From: Skermanella rosea
GTDB lineage: Bacteria > Pseudomonadota > Alphaproteobacteria > Azospirillales > Azospirillaceae
Direction: 5' to 3'
Length of the DNA: 64,000 bases
Assembly (NCBI RefSeq): GCF_016806835.2
Contig: NZ_CP086113.1
Span: 62,001 to 126,000, forward strand
The notes beneath the pieces were generated by a model. It was not told the origin of the DNA, ran no database searches, and saw only the letters and a program-made list of their open reading frames with translations. The first letter of the stretch is position 1. Each line of letters opens with the position of its first letter. Below are positions 25,998 through 34,601 of this stretch, in pieces. A program made the position numbers and the translations under genes.

Positions 25998-27311
25998 TCA
26001 CCCCATCAGGCTCGGAAGCAGCGTCGCGATGCCGGGAAACAGCATGACGAGCATCAGCGCCGCGATCTGGAGCAGGATGAAGGGCAGCAGGCTGCTGAAG
26101 ATCGTGTGCAACTCGATCTCCGGCGGCGCGACGCTCTTCAGGTAGAAGGCCGCCGGGCCGAAGGGCGGGGTCAGGTACGACACCTGCATGTTCATGCAGA
26201 ACAGCACGCCGAACCACACCGGATCGTAGCCCAGCGCCTTGATCACCGGCACGAAGATCGGCATGGTCAGCAGGCAGATGCCGATCCAGTCCATGACGAA
26301 GCCCAGCACCAGCAGGATTCCCATCATCACCAGCAGGATGCCGAACGGCGGGAGCGGAAGGTCTCCGATCGTCTGGCGCAGGTAGGTCGTGCCGCCCATG
26401 ATGTTATAGATGCCGATGAAGGCGTTGGCGCCCAGGGTGAGCCAGATGATCACGCCGACCGTGATCATCGTCCGCATGGCCGACTCCCGAAGCATCCTGA
26501 AGTTCAGCTCGCCCCGGGCCGCCGCGGCGATAATGGCGCCCAACGCCCCCACGCCCGCGGACTCGGTAACCGAGGCGATGCCGCCATAGATGCTGCCCAG
26601 CACCCAGATCACCACCAGGATCGGCAGGATCAGGCCTTTCAGCAACTTCATCTTCTGCCCGAACGGGATATCCAGCTCCTCGCGCGGCGGGCGCGGGGCC
26701 AGCGCCGGGTTCAGGATGCAGCGGATCATGACATAGGCGATGTAGAACGCCGCGAGCAGCAGTCCGGGCAGCGCCGAGGCGAGGAACAGTTCGCTGATCG
26801 ACACGCCGGCCGTCAGCCCGTAGACGATCAGGACGACCGACGGGGGTATCATGGTGCCGAGCGACCCCCCGGCGCAGATGATCCCGATGGCGAGCTTCCT
26901 GTCGTAGCCCAGACGCATCATCTGGGGCAACGCGATCAGGCCCAGCAGGACGATCTCCCCGCCGATGATTCCGGTCATCGCCGCCATGACCACCGCGACC
27001 AGGGTCGTCTGCACCGCGACTCCGCCCGGCAGGTTGCCGGCGAACAGGCGCATGGCGTCGTACAGGTCCCTGGCCACTCCCGACCGCTCCAGGATGCAGG
27101 CCATCAGGACGAACAGGGGGATCGCGACGAAGACGTATTCGTTGACGAAGCCATAGACGCGGCTCGCGACGAGCGGCAGCCCGGCGGGACCCAGCCAGGC
27201 CAGCGTGCAACCGATGGCGAGGCTCATCGTGATCCATGCCAGCGGCACGCCGGCGATCATCAGGCCGACCATGATGGCGACGATGAGAAGGGAAATGGTT
27301 GCGATATCCAC
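25998..27311 (-). CDS. dctM: TRAP transporter large permease subunit (DctM family), second system
   Basis: A 437-residue multi-helix TRAP permease. Motifs include VFVAIPLFVLMACILERSG, MTGIIGGEIVLLGLIALPQM and the C-terminal VSYLTPPFGPAAFYLK. It starts at GTG, overlapping the TAG of the small subunit by one base. The insertion ALAPRPPREELDIPFGQKMK between helices is characteristic of the larger FcbT3-like branch that transports carboxylates and sugar acids. It ends at a strong convergent terminator. Confidence 0.92.
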   Translation of the reverse strand: MDIATISLLIVAIMVGLMIAGVPLAWITMSLAIGCTLAWLGPAGLPLVASRVYGFVNEYVFVAIPLFVLMACILERSGVARDLYDAMRLFAGNLPGGVAVQTTLVAVVMAAMTGIIGGEIVLLGLIALPQMMRLGYDRKLAIGIICAGGSLGTMIPPSVVLIVYGLTAGVSISELFLASALPGLLLAAFYIAYVMIRCILNPALAPRPPREELDIPFGQKMKLLKGLILPILVVIWVLGSIYGGIASVTESAGVGALGAIIAAAARGELNFRMLRESAMRTMITVGVIIWLTLGANAFIGIYNIMGGTTYLRQTIGDLPLPPFGILLVMMGILLVLGFVMDWIGICLLTMPIFVPVIKALGYDPVWFGVLFCMNMQVSYLTPPFGPAAFYLKSVAPPEIELHTIFSSLLPFILLQIAALMLVMLFPGIATLLPSLMG

Positions 27312-27832
27312 TATGGCCCGCCTTCGCCGGGGGTCCCCTTGCCGGCCGGCGCCGCCGCGCCGCTCCCTGTGAGTTCCCGGGCCACGAGGATCAGCAGCTG
27401 AAGCAGCACGAGGATCGCCGCCACGGTGATCAGGGGCTTGATGATGGCCGGCGTCGGGGCATCCCAGGCACCGCCGGTGCGCTCGCCGATGGTGACGGCG
27501 CGCAGGCCGGACTTCCACGACGCCGCGACCAGGCCGGCCATGGCGAAGATGCCGACCAGATGGCCGAAGAGCTTCATCGCCCGTTTGACGCGCAACGGGG
27601 CGACGTCCTGGAGACTGGTCACCGCGATGTGCGCCTCGGCCTTGGTGACGGCGCCGCCGGACAGCAGGTACCCGACGGCGCACAGCAGGATGGTGAGGTC
27701 GAAGGACCAGGATGTCGGGGAATTGAGGATGTACCGCATCAGCACCTCGTAGGCGATGACCGGTACCGAAAGCATGTAGAACCACGCCACGGCCCCACCG
27801 AGGAGGTCGTTCAGCCGTTCGATCCAGCGCAT
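27311..27832 (-). CDS. dctQ: TRAP transporter small permease subunit (DctQ family), second system
   Basis: A 173-residue four-helix DctQ protein, with YEVLMRYILNSPTSWSFDLT as the family motif. It lies between the binding-protein gene (52 bases upstream) and the large subunit, overlapping the latter by one base. The C-terminal 20 residues are Gly/Pro-rich and probably disordered. Confidence 0.85.
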   Translation of the reverse strand: MRWIERLNDLLGGAVAWFYMLSVPVIAYEVLMRYILNSPTSWSFDLTILLCAVGYLLSGGAVTKAEAHIAVTSLQDVAPLRVKRAMKLFGHLVGIFAMAGLVAASWKSGLRAVTIGERTGGAWDAPTPAIIKPLITVAAILVLLQLLILVARELTGSGAAAPAGKGTPGEGGP

Positions 27833-27884
27833 GGAGATCTCCCTGGAAGGGGAGCCCGGCCTTGAGGCTGGGCGTTCGGTACGG

Positions 27885-28928
27885 TCAGTCCTGGAGCAGG
27901 CCGATCCCCTTCATGAACTTCACCTGCGCCGCATAGGCCTTCTCCGCCAGCGGATCGCCCTGTGCGTAGTCGCGCCACGCCTCGACCGCGATCGCGCGGA
28001 ACTTGTCCCGCTCCGCCTGCGGCCAGTCCACCACGTCGATCCCCGCCGCGAGGTCGCGGGCGACGAGTTGGCGGTCGTTGATGTCGTTGCGCATGCGCAG
28101 GTCGTCGATCATCGCCCGGTACCAGACGTCGAGGATCGTCTTGTGCGAGGCGCTGAGCGCGTCGTAGGCGGCCTTGTTGACCGTGAAATGGATCAGCGGC
28201 ATGGAGTGGATACCGGGATAGACCGGGTGCTGGGCGATCTTGTTGAAGCCCAGGCTGTCGTTCATCGTGTAGGTCGAGAAGTCGGCCGCGTCGACCACGC
28301 CCTTGTCGATGCCGGAGAAGGTCTCCGCCGCCGGCAGCACGACGACCGACGCGCCCGCCCGCTTGAAGACTTCCGACGCCAGACCTTCGGGTGCGCGGAC
28401 CTTCTTTCCCTTGAAATCCTCGACGCTCCGGATCGGCACCTTGGCCACGAAGGCCTCGCGGGCGATCGGGCTGCATCCGATCACCTGGACAGTGCCGTCG
28501 GTGAACTTGTCGTAGGCTTCCTGAAGCAGTTCGCGGCCGCCGCCGTGATAGCAGAACATGCTGATCTGCTCGGGGCGGTCATACCCGGCGATCAGGTCGC
28601 CGAGGATGGAGAACGCCTTGTTGCGTCCGGTGAAGTAGGTGGTGGCGGTGATGTCGCCCTGCAGGATGCCCTGTCCGATGGCGTCCATGGTCTCGTTGTA
28701 GGGGACGACCGATCCGACGGGCGTCAGCTCGATCGTCAGCTTGCCGTCGGTCATCTCCGCCAGCCGGGGCAGCCAGTATTTCTCGATATCCGTATAGAAG
28801 GACTCGCCGGCGGTCATCGACGTTTGGACACGCCAGGTCTCGGCCTGGGCGGAGATCATCGTGGCCGCCAGGGCCATGACGGACGCCAGACCCGCGACGG
28901 CAAGCATGGAACACCTTGTTCTCGGCAT
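27885..28928 (-). CDS. dctP: TRAP transporter substrate-binding protein (DctP family), second system
   Basis: A 347-residue exported binding protein. The signal peptide runs to about residue 29 (ISAQA-E). The mature protein begins ETWRVQTSMTAGESFYTDI, and the ligand arginine is in GKKVRAPEGLASEVFKRAG. A second hallmark is GIDKGVVDAADF. I chose the ATG at 28928 because GGAGGGG lies just upstream. A LacI-type operator at 29118-29131 is upstream. Acidic sugar substrates are likely from the neighbouring dehydratases. Confidence 0.9.
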   Translation of the reverse strand: MPRTRCSMLAVAGLASVMALAATMISAQAETWRVQTSMTAGESFYTDIEKYWLPRLAEMTDGKLTIELTPVGSVVPYNETMDAIGQGILQGDITATTYFTGRNKAFSILGDLIAGYDRPEQISMFCYHGGGRELLQEAYDKFTDGTVQVIGCSPIAREAFVAKVPIRSVEDFKGKKVRAPEGLASEVFKRAGASVVVLPAAETFSGIDKGVVDAADFSTYTMNDSLGFNKIAQHPVYPGIHSMPLIHFTVNKAAYDALSASHKTILDVWYRAMIDDLRMRNDINDRQLVARDLAAGIDVVDWPQAERDKFRAIAVEAWRDYAQGDPLAEKAYAAQVKFMKGIGLLQD

Positions 28929-29117
28929 TTTCCCCTCCCGTTATTTCTTGTCCGTGATTTGTTGCTTGCCGGCTTTGGCCGGCGCAGTTCCTCCCGCTGC
29001 TTTCCCTGCCCGACCGGATCGGGCCAGACCGATCGGGCCTATCTGATCGGGCCTATCTGGCGGCCCGGGTCAGGGACGACCGTGCCGTCCCGCCCGTTTC
29101 ATCCTCAAAGATAACAA

Positions 29118-29131
29118 TGGTAACGTCAACA
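29118..29131 (-). promoter_or_regulatory. LacI-type operator upstream of the second TRAP operon
   Basis: TGGTAACGTCAACA matches the palindrome TGGTAACGTTACCA at 12 of 14 positions. It lies in the 223-base gap between the LacI gene and the TRAP binding-protein gene, about 190 bases before the latter's start. An additional AGATAAC sits immediately to its left. Confidence 0.55.
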
Positions 29132-29151
29132 ATGAATATGTTGGAATGGTG

Positions 29152-30180
29152 TCAGCGGGAACCGCGCGGAGCCGGCCCGCAGGAGCTTCGGAGGACCACC
29201 TGCGAGGGGAGGATCACCTGCTGCGGGGCCGCGGCCTGGGCGGTGAGCCGGCGCAGCATCAGGTCGGCGGCCAGCTGGCCGATTTCGTTGAAGTCGCGGA
29301 CGATGCACGTGATCTCGGGGGTACAGACCAGGGCCATGTCGTCGGTATCGATGCCGATGACGGACAGTTCGGCCGGAATGGCCCGGCCCAGGGCGCGCGA
29401 TGCCAGGATCACGCCGCGCAGCAGGCGGTTGCCGTCGGCGATTATGGCGGTCGGCGGGGTCGGCCCCTCGAGCAGCGTCAGGGCCGGGACGCTGCCGGCG
29501 GCGGTCGCCGCCGAAACCTGCACGACCGTCGCGTTGGACTCCGCGATCCCGGCCTCGGCCGCGGCGGTCCTGAAGGCGGTGGACCGCTCGGTCACCGGCC
29601 GGATGCGCAGCTCGGGCACCAGGAGGGCAATGCGTCGATGGCCGAGCTGGATCAGATAGCGCACGACTTCGCGCATCGCCGTGGCATGGTCGCAGATCAC
29701 GGAATCGACCTCGGCGTTCAGCGGCAATGTCCGGTCGAGCACCACCACGGGCGTCTTGAAGCGGCGCAGGGTGGTCAGCAACTCCGGGTCCGCCTCGTCG
29801 GATACGTACAGGACGACGCCGTCCACCTGCCTGGTCTGAAGCGACGCCAGCGCCTTCGCCTCGCGCACCGGGTTGAGCGCGCTGCTGGCCAAGAGCATGC
29901 CGAAGCCGGCTTCCGCCAGCCGCCGTTCGGCGGCCTGGGCAACGGCGGCGTTCGGATAGTTGGTCAGGTCGGGCACCAGGAAACCGATCGTGCCGGTCAG
30001 GTTGGTCCGCATCGCCCGCGCCGCGAGGTTGGGCAGGTATCCCAGGGTGCGCATCGCTTCCTCCACGCGCAGGCGGGTGTCGGGATGGACCAGCCCGGAA
30101 CCGTTCGCCACCCGGGACACAGTGATGTTGGAGACGCCGGCCGCCTTGGCCACGTCCTTCAAAGTCGGGCGGTTCTGCAT
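29152..30180 (-). CDS. LacI-family transcriptional regulator of the sugar-acid genes
   Basis: A 342-residue LacI/GalR repressor. The N-terminal helix-turn-helix and hinge read TLKDVAKAAGVSNITVSRVA and, further on, LGYLPNLAARAM. The sugar-binding-like core follows, with GFLVPDLTNY and a closing effector lobe. I start at ATG 30180, 95 bases from the divergent enolase-family gene. Three palindromes of the type this family reads lie near the PhyH gene, the TRAP operon and the second dehydratase gene, which makes it their likely regulator. Confidence 0.88.
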   Translation of the reverse strand: MQNRPTLKDVAKAAGVSNITVSRVANGSGLVHPDTRLRVEEAMRTLGYLPNLAARAMRTNLTGTIGFLVPDLTNYPNAAVAQAAERRLAEAGFGMLLASSALNPVREAKALASLQTRQVDGVVLYVSDEADPELLTTLRRFKTPVVVLDRTLPLNAEVDSVICDHATAMREVVRYLIQLGHRRIALLVPELRIRPVTERSTAFRTAAAEAGIAESNATVVQVSAATAAGSVPALTLLEGPTPPTAIIADGNRLLRGVILASRALGRAIPAELSVIGIDTDDMALVCTPEITCIVRDFNEIGQLAADLMLRRLTAQAAAPQQVILPSQVVLRSSCGPAPRGSR

Positions 30181-30275
30181 CCGGAAAAAGTCGCTTCTCG
30201 ATGGTGGGCAACCGGCAGGAAACGTTCGAAGCCGATCCTGCGGATAGCCGGCATTCAACAGCAAGGGTAAAGGCG

Positions 30276-31457
30276 ATGCAAATCGAAGCGGTGGATTTCT
30301 TCTATGTCAAGATGCCCGACGTGACGACGGAGGGCGACGGCAGCCAGGACGCGCTGCTCGTCAGGGTCGCGGCCGGAGGTTATGTCGGATGGGGCGAATG
30401 CGAAGCGGCGCCGCTGGTCTCCATCGCCAGCCTCGTCTGCCCGCGCAGCCACGGCGCCTGCCAGCCGGTCATCGCCTCCGTCCTGGGTCAGGCGTTCGAC
30501 ACGGCCGCCGACATCGCCCGCATCGCCCGGCTGGTGAAGCGCAACAGCCTGGACCTGCTGCAGACCGACCACACGCTGTCGGGGATCGAGATCGCCCTGT
30601 GGGACCTGCTCGGCAAGCGCCGCCAGGAGCCGGTCTGGCGTCTCCTGGGGTACGACCGCGCCTATGCCAAGAAGCCCTATGCTTCCGTGCTGTTCGGCGA
30701 CACGCCGGAGGAAACCCTGGAGAAGGCCCGCGGCATCCGGGCCCGGAACTTCAAGGCCGCCAAGTTCGGTTGGGGTCCCTATGGTACCGGATCGGTCGAC
30801 GCGGACCGCGACCAGGTCCACGCCGCGCGGGAGGGGCTGGGTCCGGACGGCATCCTGCTGATCGATGCCGGAACGGTTTGGGAGGACGACGTCCAGGCCG
30901 CCGCTGCCAGGCTTCCGGCACTCGCCGAAGCGGGGGCGACGTGGCTGGAGGAACCCTTCGTCTCCGGCGCGATCGAGGCCTATGCGGCGCTTGCCCGGCA
31001 GTCGCCGGTCCGTCTCGCCGGCGGCGAGGGGTGCCATGACGTTCACATGGCCCGCCACATGATCGATGGCGCCGGCCTCGGCTTCGTCCAGATCGACACA
31101 GGACGTATCGGCGGCATCGGCCCGGCCTTCGAGGTCGCGCGTCACGCCGCGGCCAGGGGCGTGACCTTCGTGAATCACACCTTCACGTCCAACCTCGCGC
31201 TCAGCGCGTCGCTCCAGCCGTTCGCGGGACTGGCCGGCCATGAGATCTGCGAGTACCCGATCGAAACCAAGCCGGTCGCGCGCGACCTGACCGTGGAACG
31301 GCTGGTTCCCGATGCGGACGGGATGATCAGGCTGCCCGACCGGCCCGGCCTGGGCATGACGATCGACTTCGAGACCGTGCGCCGCTATCTGGTCGAGGTG
31401 CGCATCGAGGTGGACGGCGCGACGCTCTACGAGACGCCGCCGGTGCCGGCGGGCTGA
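30276..31457 (+). CDS. Enolase-superfamily (mandelate racemase/MLE group) sugar-acid dehydratase-like enzyme
   Basis: A 393-residue enolase-superfamily protein that should abstract a proton alpha to a carboxylate. The N-terminal capping domain covers residues 1-125. In the barrel, candidate metal ligands are the Asp in LLIDAGTVWED, the Glu in TWLEEPF and the Glu in LAGGEGC; FKAAKFGWGPYG carries a likely acid/base lysine. FVNHTFTSN near residue 300 provides a histidine. It differs clearly from its neighbour at 31572, so two distinct reactions are likely. An AAGGGTAAAGG leader precedes the ATG. Substrate unknown. Confidence 0.82.
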   Translation: MQIEAVDFFYVKMPDVTTEGDGSQDALLVRVAAGGYVGWGECEAAPLVSIASLVCPRSHGACQPVIASVLGQAFDTAADIARIARLVKRNSLDLLQTDHTLSGIEIALWDLLGKRRQEPVWRLLGYDRAYAKKPYASVLFGDTPEETLEKARGIRARNFKAAKFGWGPYGTGSVDADRDQVHAAREGLGPDGILLIDAGTVWEDDVQAAAARLPALAEAGATWLEEPFVSGAIEAYAALARQSPVRLAGGEGCHDVHMARHMIDGAGLGFVQIDTGRIGGIGPAFEVARHAAARGVTFVNHTFTSNLALSASLQPFAGLAGHEICEYPIETKPVARDLTVERLVPDADGMIRLPDRPGLGMTIDFETVRRYLVEVRIEVDGATLYETPPVPAG

Positions 31458-31489
31458 TCCGCCGGGCGCTTGCCGTCCGGCCGAGCTTA

Positions 31490-31503
31490 TGGTTACGTTA
31501 TCA
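31490..31503 (+). promoter_or_regulatory. LacI-type operator upstream of the galactonate-dehydratase-like gene
   Basis: TGGTTACGTTATCA matches TGGTAACGTTACCA at 12 of 14 positions. Read on the other strand it differs from the site at 24916 by one base. It lies about 69 bases before the ATG at 31572 and suggests that the downstream two genes have their own LacI-controlled promoter. Confidence 0.6.
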
Positions 31504-31571
31504 TCAAGAATATCATACCGGACGGCGCAGCCTCCCGGAGGCTGCGATCGGGACCGGGGCGGGAGGACCAG

Positions 31572-32744
31572 ATGAAGATCATCGACGTGACCACGACCGT
31601 GGTGAACGCGGAGATGCGGAACTGGGTGTTCGTGAAGATCGCCACCGACCAGGGCCTGCACGGCTGGGGCGAGGCGACCCTGGAGTGGAAGACCCGGGCC
31701 GTGGTCGGCGCCATCGAGGACCTGAAGCCCATTCTGCTGGGCCGCGATCCCCGCGATATCCGGCAGAATGTCCGAGCGCTGGTCAAGCACGGCTTCTGGA
31801 AGGTCGGCGCCATCGGCATGACCGCGATCAGCGGCCTGGAACATGCTATGTGGGACATCTTCGGCAAGTCGGCCGGGCTGCCGGTCTGGCGCCTGCTGGG
31901 CGGCAGGGTGCGCGACCGGGTGCGCATATACACCCATCTCGGTCTGGGCGACATGCGCGCCGTCTATGGCGCGCTGGAAGCGGACCGGCTCGCTGAATCT
32001 GCCGCCAGCCTCGTCGCGCTGGGCTATACGGCGTTCAAGGTCGTGCTCTCGCCCTATACCCACCATACCGCCACGGGCGAGGGGCTTCGGCTGGTCGAAA
32101 CGACCATGGCGGCCTTGCGCAGGACGGTCGGCGACGATGTCGAGATCATGCTCGACTTCCATGGCCGACCGGCGTCGGCGAAGGCGGCGCTGCAATATGT
32201 GCGGGCGGTCGAGCCGTTCCGGCCGATGTTCGTCGAGGAGCCGATCCAGCCGGGCGACGTCCAGTCCCTGGCCGAGATCAGGCGGGCCGCCGCCTGTCCG
32301 ATCGCGACCGGAGAGCGCCTGATCGGCCATGACGAGTTCGAGCCTGTCATCGCCGCCCGGGCGGTCGATATCGTCCAGCCCGACCTGAACCATTGCGGCG
32401 GCCTGCTCGAAGCGCAGGCCATAGCCGCCGCCGCATCGGTCGCCGGTATCGGCGTGGCGCCGCACAATCCCAACGGCCCGATCGCCGCCGCAGCGGCCCT
32501 GCATTTCGCCGTCGCCACGCCCAACCACGTGATCCAGGAAGTCATGGACAAGTCCGTTCCCTGGTACGACGAGGTGCTGGTGCGGACTCCCGTACGGCGC
32601 GAGGGCGCCTGGTGGCTTGTGCCGGACGCCCCGGGCTTGGGCATCGAGGTCGACGAGGAGGCGGCAGCCCGCCATCCCTTCGAGCAGGAAGTCTTCGCAT
32701 CCCTGGAGGCCGTGATGGACGACGGCACCATCGTCGACTGGTGA
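31572..32744 (+). CDS. Enolase-superfamily D-galactonate/gluconate dehydratase-like enzyme
   Basis: A 390-residue protein resembling DgoD. Visible elements are the N-terminal FVKIATDQGLHGWGEATLE, the metal Asp in EIMLDFHGR, Glu in MFVEEPIQ, Glu in IATGERLIG, and the general acid/base His in GVAPHNPNGPIA. This set fits dehydration of a sugar acid to its 2-keto-3-deoxy derivative. ATG 31572 follows GGGAGG. The DHDPS-family aldolase begins 52 bases later, a natural partner to cleave the keto-deoxy acid. Confidence 0.85.
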   Translation: MKIIDVTTTVVNAEMRNWVFVKIATDQGLHGWGEATLEWKTRAVVGAIEDLKPILLGRDPRDIRQNVRALVKHGFWKVGAIGMTAISGLEHAMWDIFGKSAGLPVWRLLGGRVRDRVRIYTHLGLGDMRAVYGALEADRLAESAASLVALGYTAFKVVLSPYTHHTATGEGLRLVETTMAALRRTVGDDVEIMLDFHGRPASAKAALQYVRAVEPFRPMFVEEPIQPGDVQSLAEIRRAAACPIATGERLIGHDEFEPVIAARAVDIVQPDLNHCGGLLEAQAIAAAASVAGIGVAPHNPNGPIAAAAALHFAVATPNHVIQEVMDKSVPWYDEVLVRTPVRREGAWWLVPDAPGLGIEVDEEAAARHPFEQEVFASLEAVMDDGTIVDW

Positions 32745-32796
32745 TCCGCCGCCGCATCTTTGCGCCGATCGCCAGTCCGTCGCCAGAGGAGTCGCC

Positions 32797-33711
32797 ATGT
32801 CCGCCAGCCCAGGGGCCGGTCCCAGTACGCTCGCCGGCATCCACCCGATCCTGTATGCCTTCTTCAACGCCGACGGCACGCTCGACCGGGGAGCGATGCG
32901 CCGTCAGGTCGACGCCCTGATCGCGATGGGCGCGCACGGCATCGCCGTGCTGGGACTGGCGACGGAGGTCCGCAGCCTGACGCCCGCCGAACGCCGCATG
33001 CTGATGGACTGGACCGCCGAGGATGTCGGCGGCCGGGTTCCCCTGGCGGTGACCATCTTCGAGCCCACGGCCGAGGCTCAGATCGCGGCGGCGCGCCATG
33101 CCCGCTCGGTCGGGGCGGACTGGCTGATCCTCCAGCCGCCGCCGGGTGGCGGCACGCCCGAGGACGACCTGGTCGATTTCTTCAGCACGGTCGGATCGGC
33201 CGTCGAACTGCCGTTCGCCATCCAGAACGCGCCCGAATATCTGGGGGTCGGGCTGACCGCGCCGGGGCTGCGGACTTTGGCGTCGAGATGCCCGCAGTTC
33301 CGCCTGCTGAAGGGCGAAGCGTCGGCCGTCGCCATCGCCGCCCTGATCGGGGACACCGGGGATCGGCTCACCGTCTTCAACGGCCGGGGCGGGTTGGAGA
33401 TCGTCGACAATCTCGCGGCCGGCTGTGCCGGCATCATCCCGGCCCCGGACGTCGCCGATCGCCTGATCGGGATCCATGCCGCCTTCGCGGCCGGCGACGA
33501 GCACGGAGCGAGGGAACGCTATGCCGAGATCCTTCCGCTGATCGTCTTCGTCATGCAATCGATCGACAGCCTGCTGACCTACGGCAAGCTGCTTGCCGCC
33601 CGGCGGCTCGGCCTGCACGACCCGGTCCAGCGGAACCCGGCGTTGAAGCCGACCGCCTTCGGCCTGGCCTGCCTGGATCGCTGGGCCGGCCGGTTCGGGC
33701 GGTTCGGGTAA
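32797..33711 (+). CDS. DHDPS/NAL-family aldolase-like enzyme
   Basis: A 304-residue TIM-barrel protein of the dihydrodipicolinate synthase/N-acetylneuraminate lyase superfamily. The Schiff-base lysine is Lys172 in FRLLKGEAS. The usual tyrosine of the YNxP motif is absent: the corresponding segment reads PFAIQNAPEYLG, with Gln in its place. HGIAVLGLATEVRSLT replaces the usual GTTGE substrate loop. After a sugar-acid dehydratase, cleavage or dehydration of a 2-keto-3-deoxy acid is likely, but the Tyr loss makes the precise reaction uncertain. Confidence 0.82.
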   Translation: MSASPGAGPSTLAGIHPILYAFFNADGTLDRGAMRRQVDALIAMGAHGIAVLGLATEVRSLTPAERRMLMDWTAEDVGGRVPLAVTIFEPTAEAQIAAARHARSVGADWLILQPPPGGGTPEDDLVDFFSTVGSAVELPFAIQNAPEYLGVGLTAPGLRTLASRCPQFRLLKGEASAVAIAALIGDTGDRLTVFNGRGGLEIVDNLAAGCAGIIPAPDVADRLIGIHAAFAAGDEHGARERYAEILPLIVFVMQSIDSLLTYGKLLAARRLGLHDPVQRNPALKPTAFGLACLDRWAGRFGRFG

Positions 33712-33834
33712 GAGCGCTTAAGAGGGGAGTTGAGGTGAAGGCAAGCCAAATTCGAGCGACGGGCGGGCATGAGGATCGAGGCTGATCCGTCGTTGTTCTG
33801 GTAAGGAGTGTGGCGAATTCCAGGAGAACGCGCG

Positions 33835-33915
33835 GCGGCGGGCAAACCCTGCCTTGCCGATCCAGCGCCGGACCGTTTCGCACGCAACATCCAGCCTCGC
33901 TCGGCCAGCGGAATT
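33835..33915 (-). pseudogene. IS6-family transposase scrap
   Basis: Read on the minus strand, LAERG in one frame joins LDVACETVRRWIGKAGFA in the next, matching the IS6 transposase stretch LLAERGLDVSYETVRRWVLKFG with one base deleted between the two parts. Only about 25 codons remain. The surrounding 33712-33980 shows no gene. Confidence 0.5.
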
Positions 33916-33980
33916 CCACTGATTCCGAGGTTTGGATCGGGCGTCACGGTAATTCCGCCGTATGCAGTCTTTACTTTTGA

Positions 33981-34007
33981 GTCACGTGACCGTCATCAGT
34001 ATGTCAC
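33981..34007 (+). promoter_or_regulatory. PHO box (PhoB-binding site) of the phn operon
   Basis: GTCA(C/T) half-sites begin at 33981, 33992 and 34003, an exact 11-base period. The core CCGTCAT-N4-ATGTCAC (33990-34007) matches the alphaproteobacterial PHO box CTGTCAT-N4-CTGTCAT with three changes. It lies about 90 bases before phnG. Control by phosphate starvation through PhoB is expected for C-P lyase genes. Confidence 0.65.
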
Positions 34008-34038
34008 TCGCAGACGTCAATATGCATCACACCGGAAT

Positions 34039-34062
34039 AATTGTCTAGATGAATAGACAATT
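34039..34062. promoter_or_regulatory. Perfect palindrome before phnG, possible repressor operator
   Basis: AATTGTCTA and TAGACAATT pair perfectly over nine bases around GATGAA, ending 32 bases before the phnG start codon. The position overlaps the expected promoter or leader. A GntR-type regulator (PhnF) commonly controls phn operons and binds short palindromes of this kind, but no phnF gene is in this window, so the assignment is inference. Confidence 0.5.
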
Positions 34063-34094
34063 TGTTCAAAGCCAGCCGTTTCCGAGAGTGATGC

Positions 34095-34601
34095 ATGGGT
34101 CAGAGCGGGATATCAGAACGAACCGATGGGCTTGGTTCCGAAGGGCCGGTTCCCGCGGAAACCGTCGGCCGGCAGCGTGCCATCACCGCGTTCGCGAGCG
34201 CTTCGGGAGCTTGGCTCGACAACGCTCTGACGAAGCTCGGCGACGCGATCCCGGAGGCCCTGCCCGTGCGTGGTCCGGAAGTCGGGCTGATCATGCTGCG
34301 CGGGCGCATCGGCGGCGGCGGATCTCCCTTCAACCTTGGCGAGGCCACGGTCACCAGGGCCAGCGTGCGGCTGTCCAGCGGCGAAGTCGGGCACGCCATC
34401 GTGCTGGGCCGGGACACGGCCAAGGCCAGCCTTGCGGCACACCTGGACGCCCTTTGGCAGCGGGATGACTGGCGCGGCCGGATCGAGGCAAACGTCGTGG
34501 AACCCGCCATCGCGGCGGAAGCCGCCGCCGACCGGGTGCTCGCGGAAGAGACTGCGGCTACCCGCGTGGACTTCTTCACCATGGCCCGGGGCGAGGACTG
34601 A
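34095..34601 (+). CDS. phnG: C-P lyase subunit PhnG
   Basis: A 168-residue PhnG, part of the PhnGHIJ core complex that transfers the phosphonate onto ribose of ATP. Conserved text includes VRGPEVGLIMLRGRIGGGG and FNLGEATVTRASVRL, followed by GHAIVLGRDTAKA. The N-terminus is about 20 residues longer than usual if translation begins at ATG 34095. It is the first gene of a ten-gene operon and overlaps phnH by one base (TGATG). Confidence 0.92.
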   Translation: MGQSGISERTDGLGSEGPVPAETVGRQRAITAFASASGAWLDNALTKLGDAIPEALPVRGPEVGLIMLRGRIGGGGSPFNLGEATVTRASVRLSSGEVGHAIVLGRDTAKASLAAHLDALWQRDDWRGRIEANVVEPAIAAEAAADRVLAEETAATRVDFFTMARGED

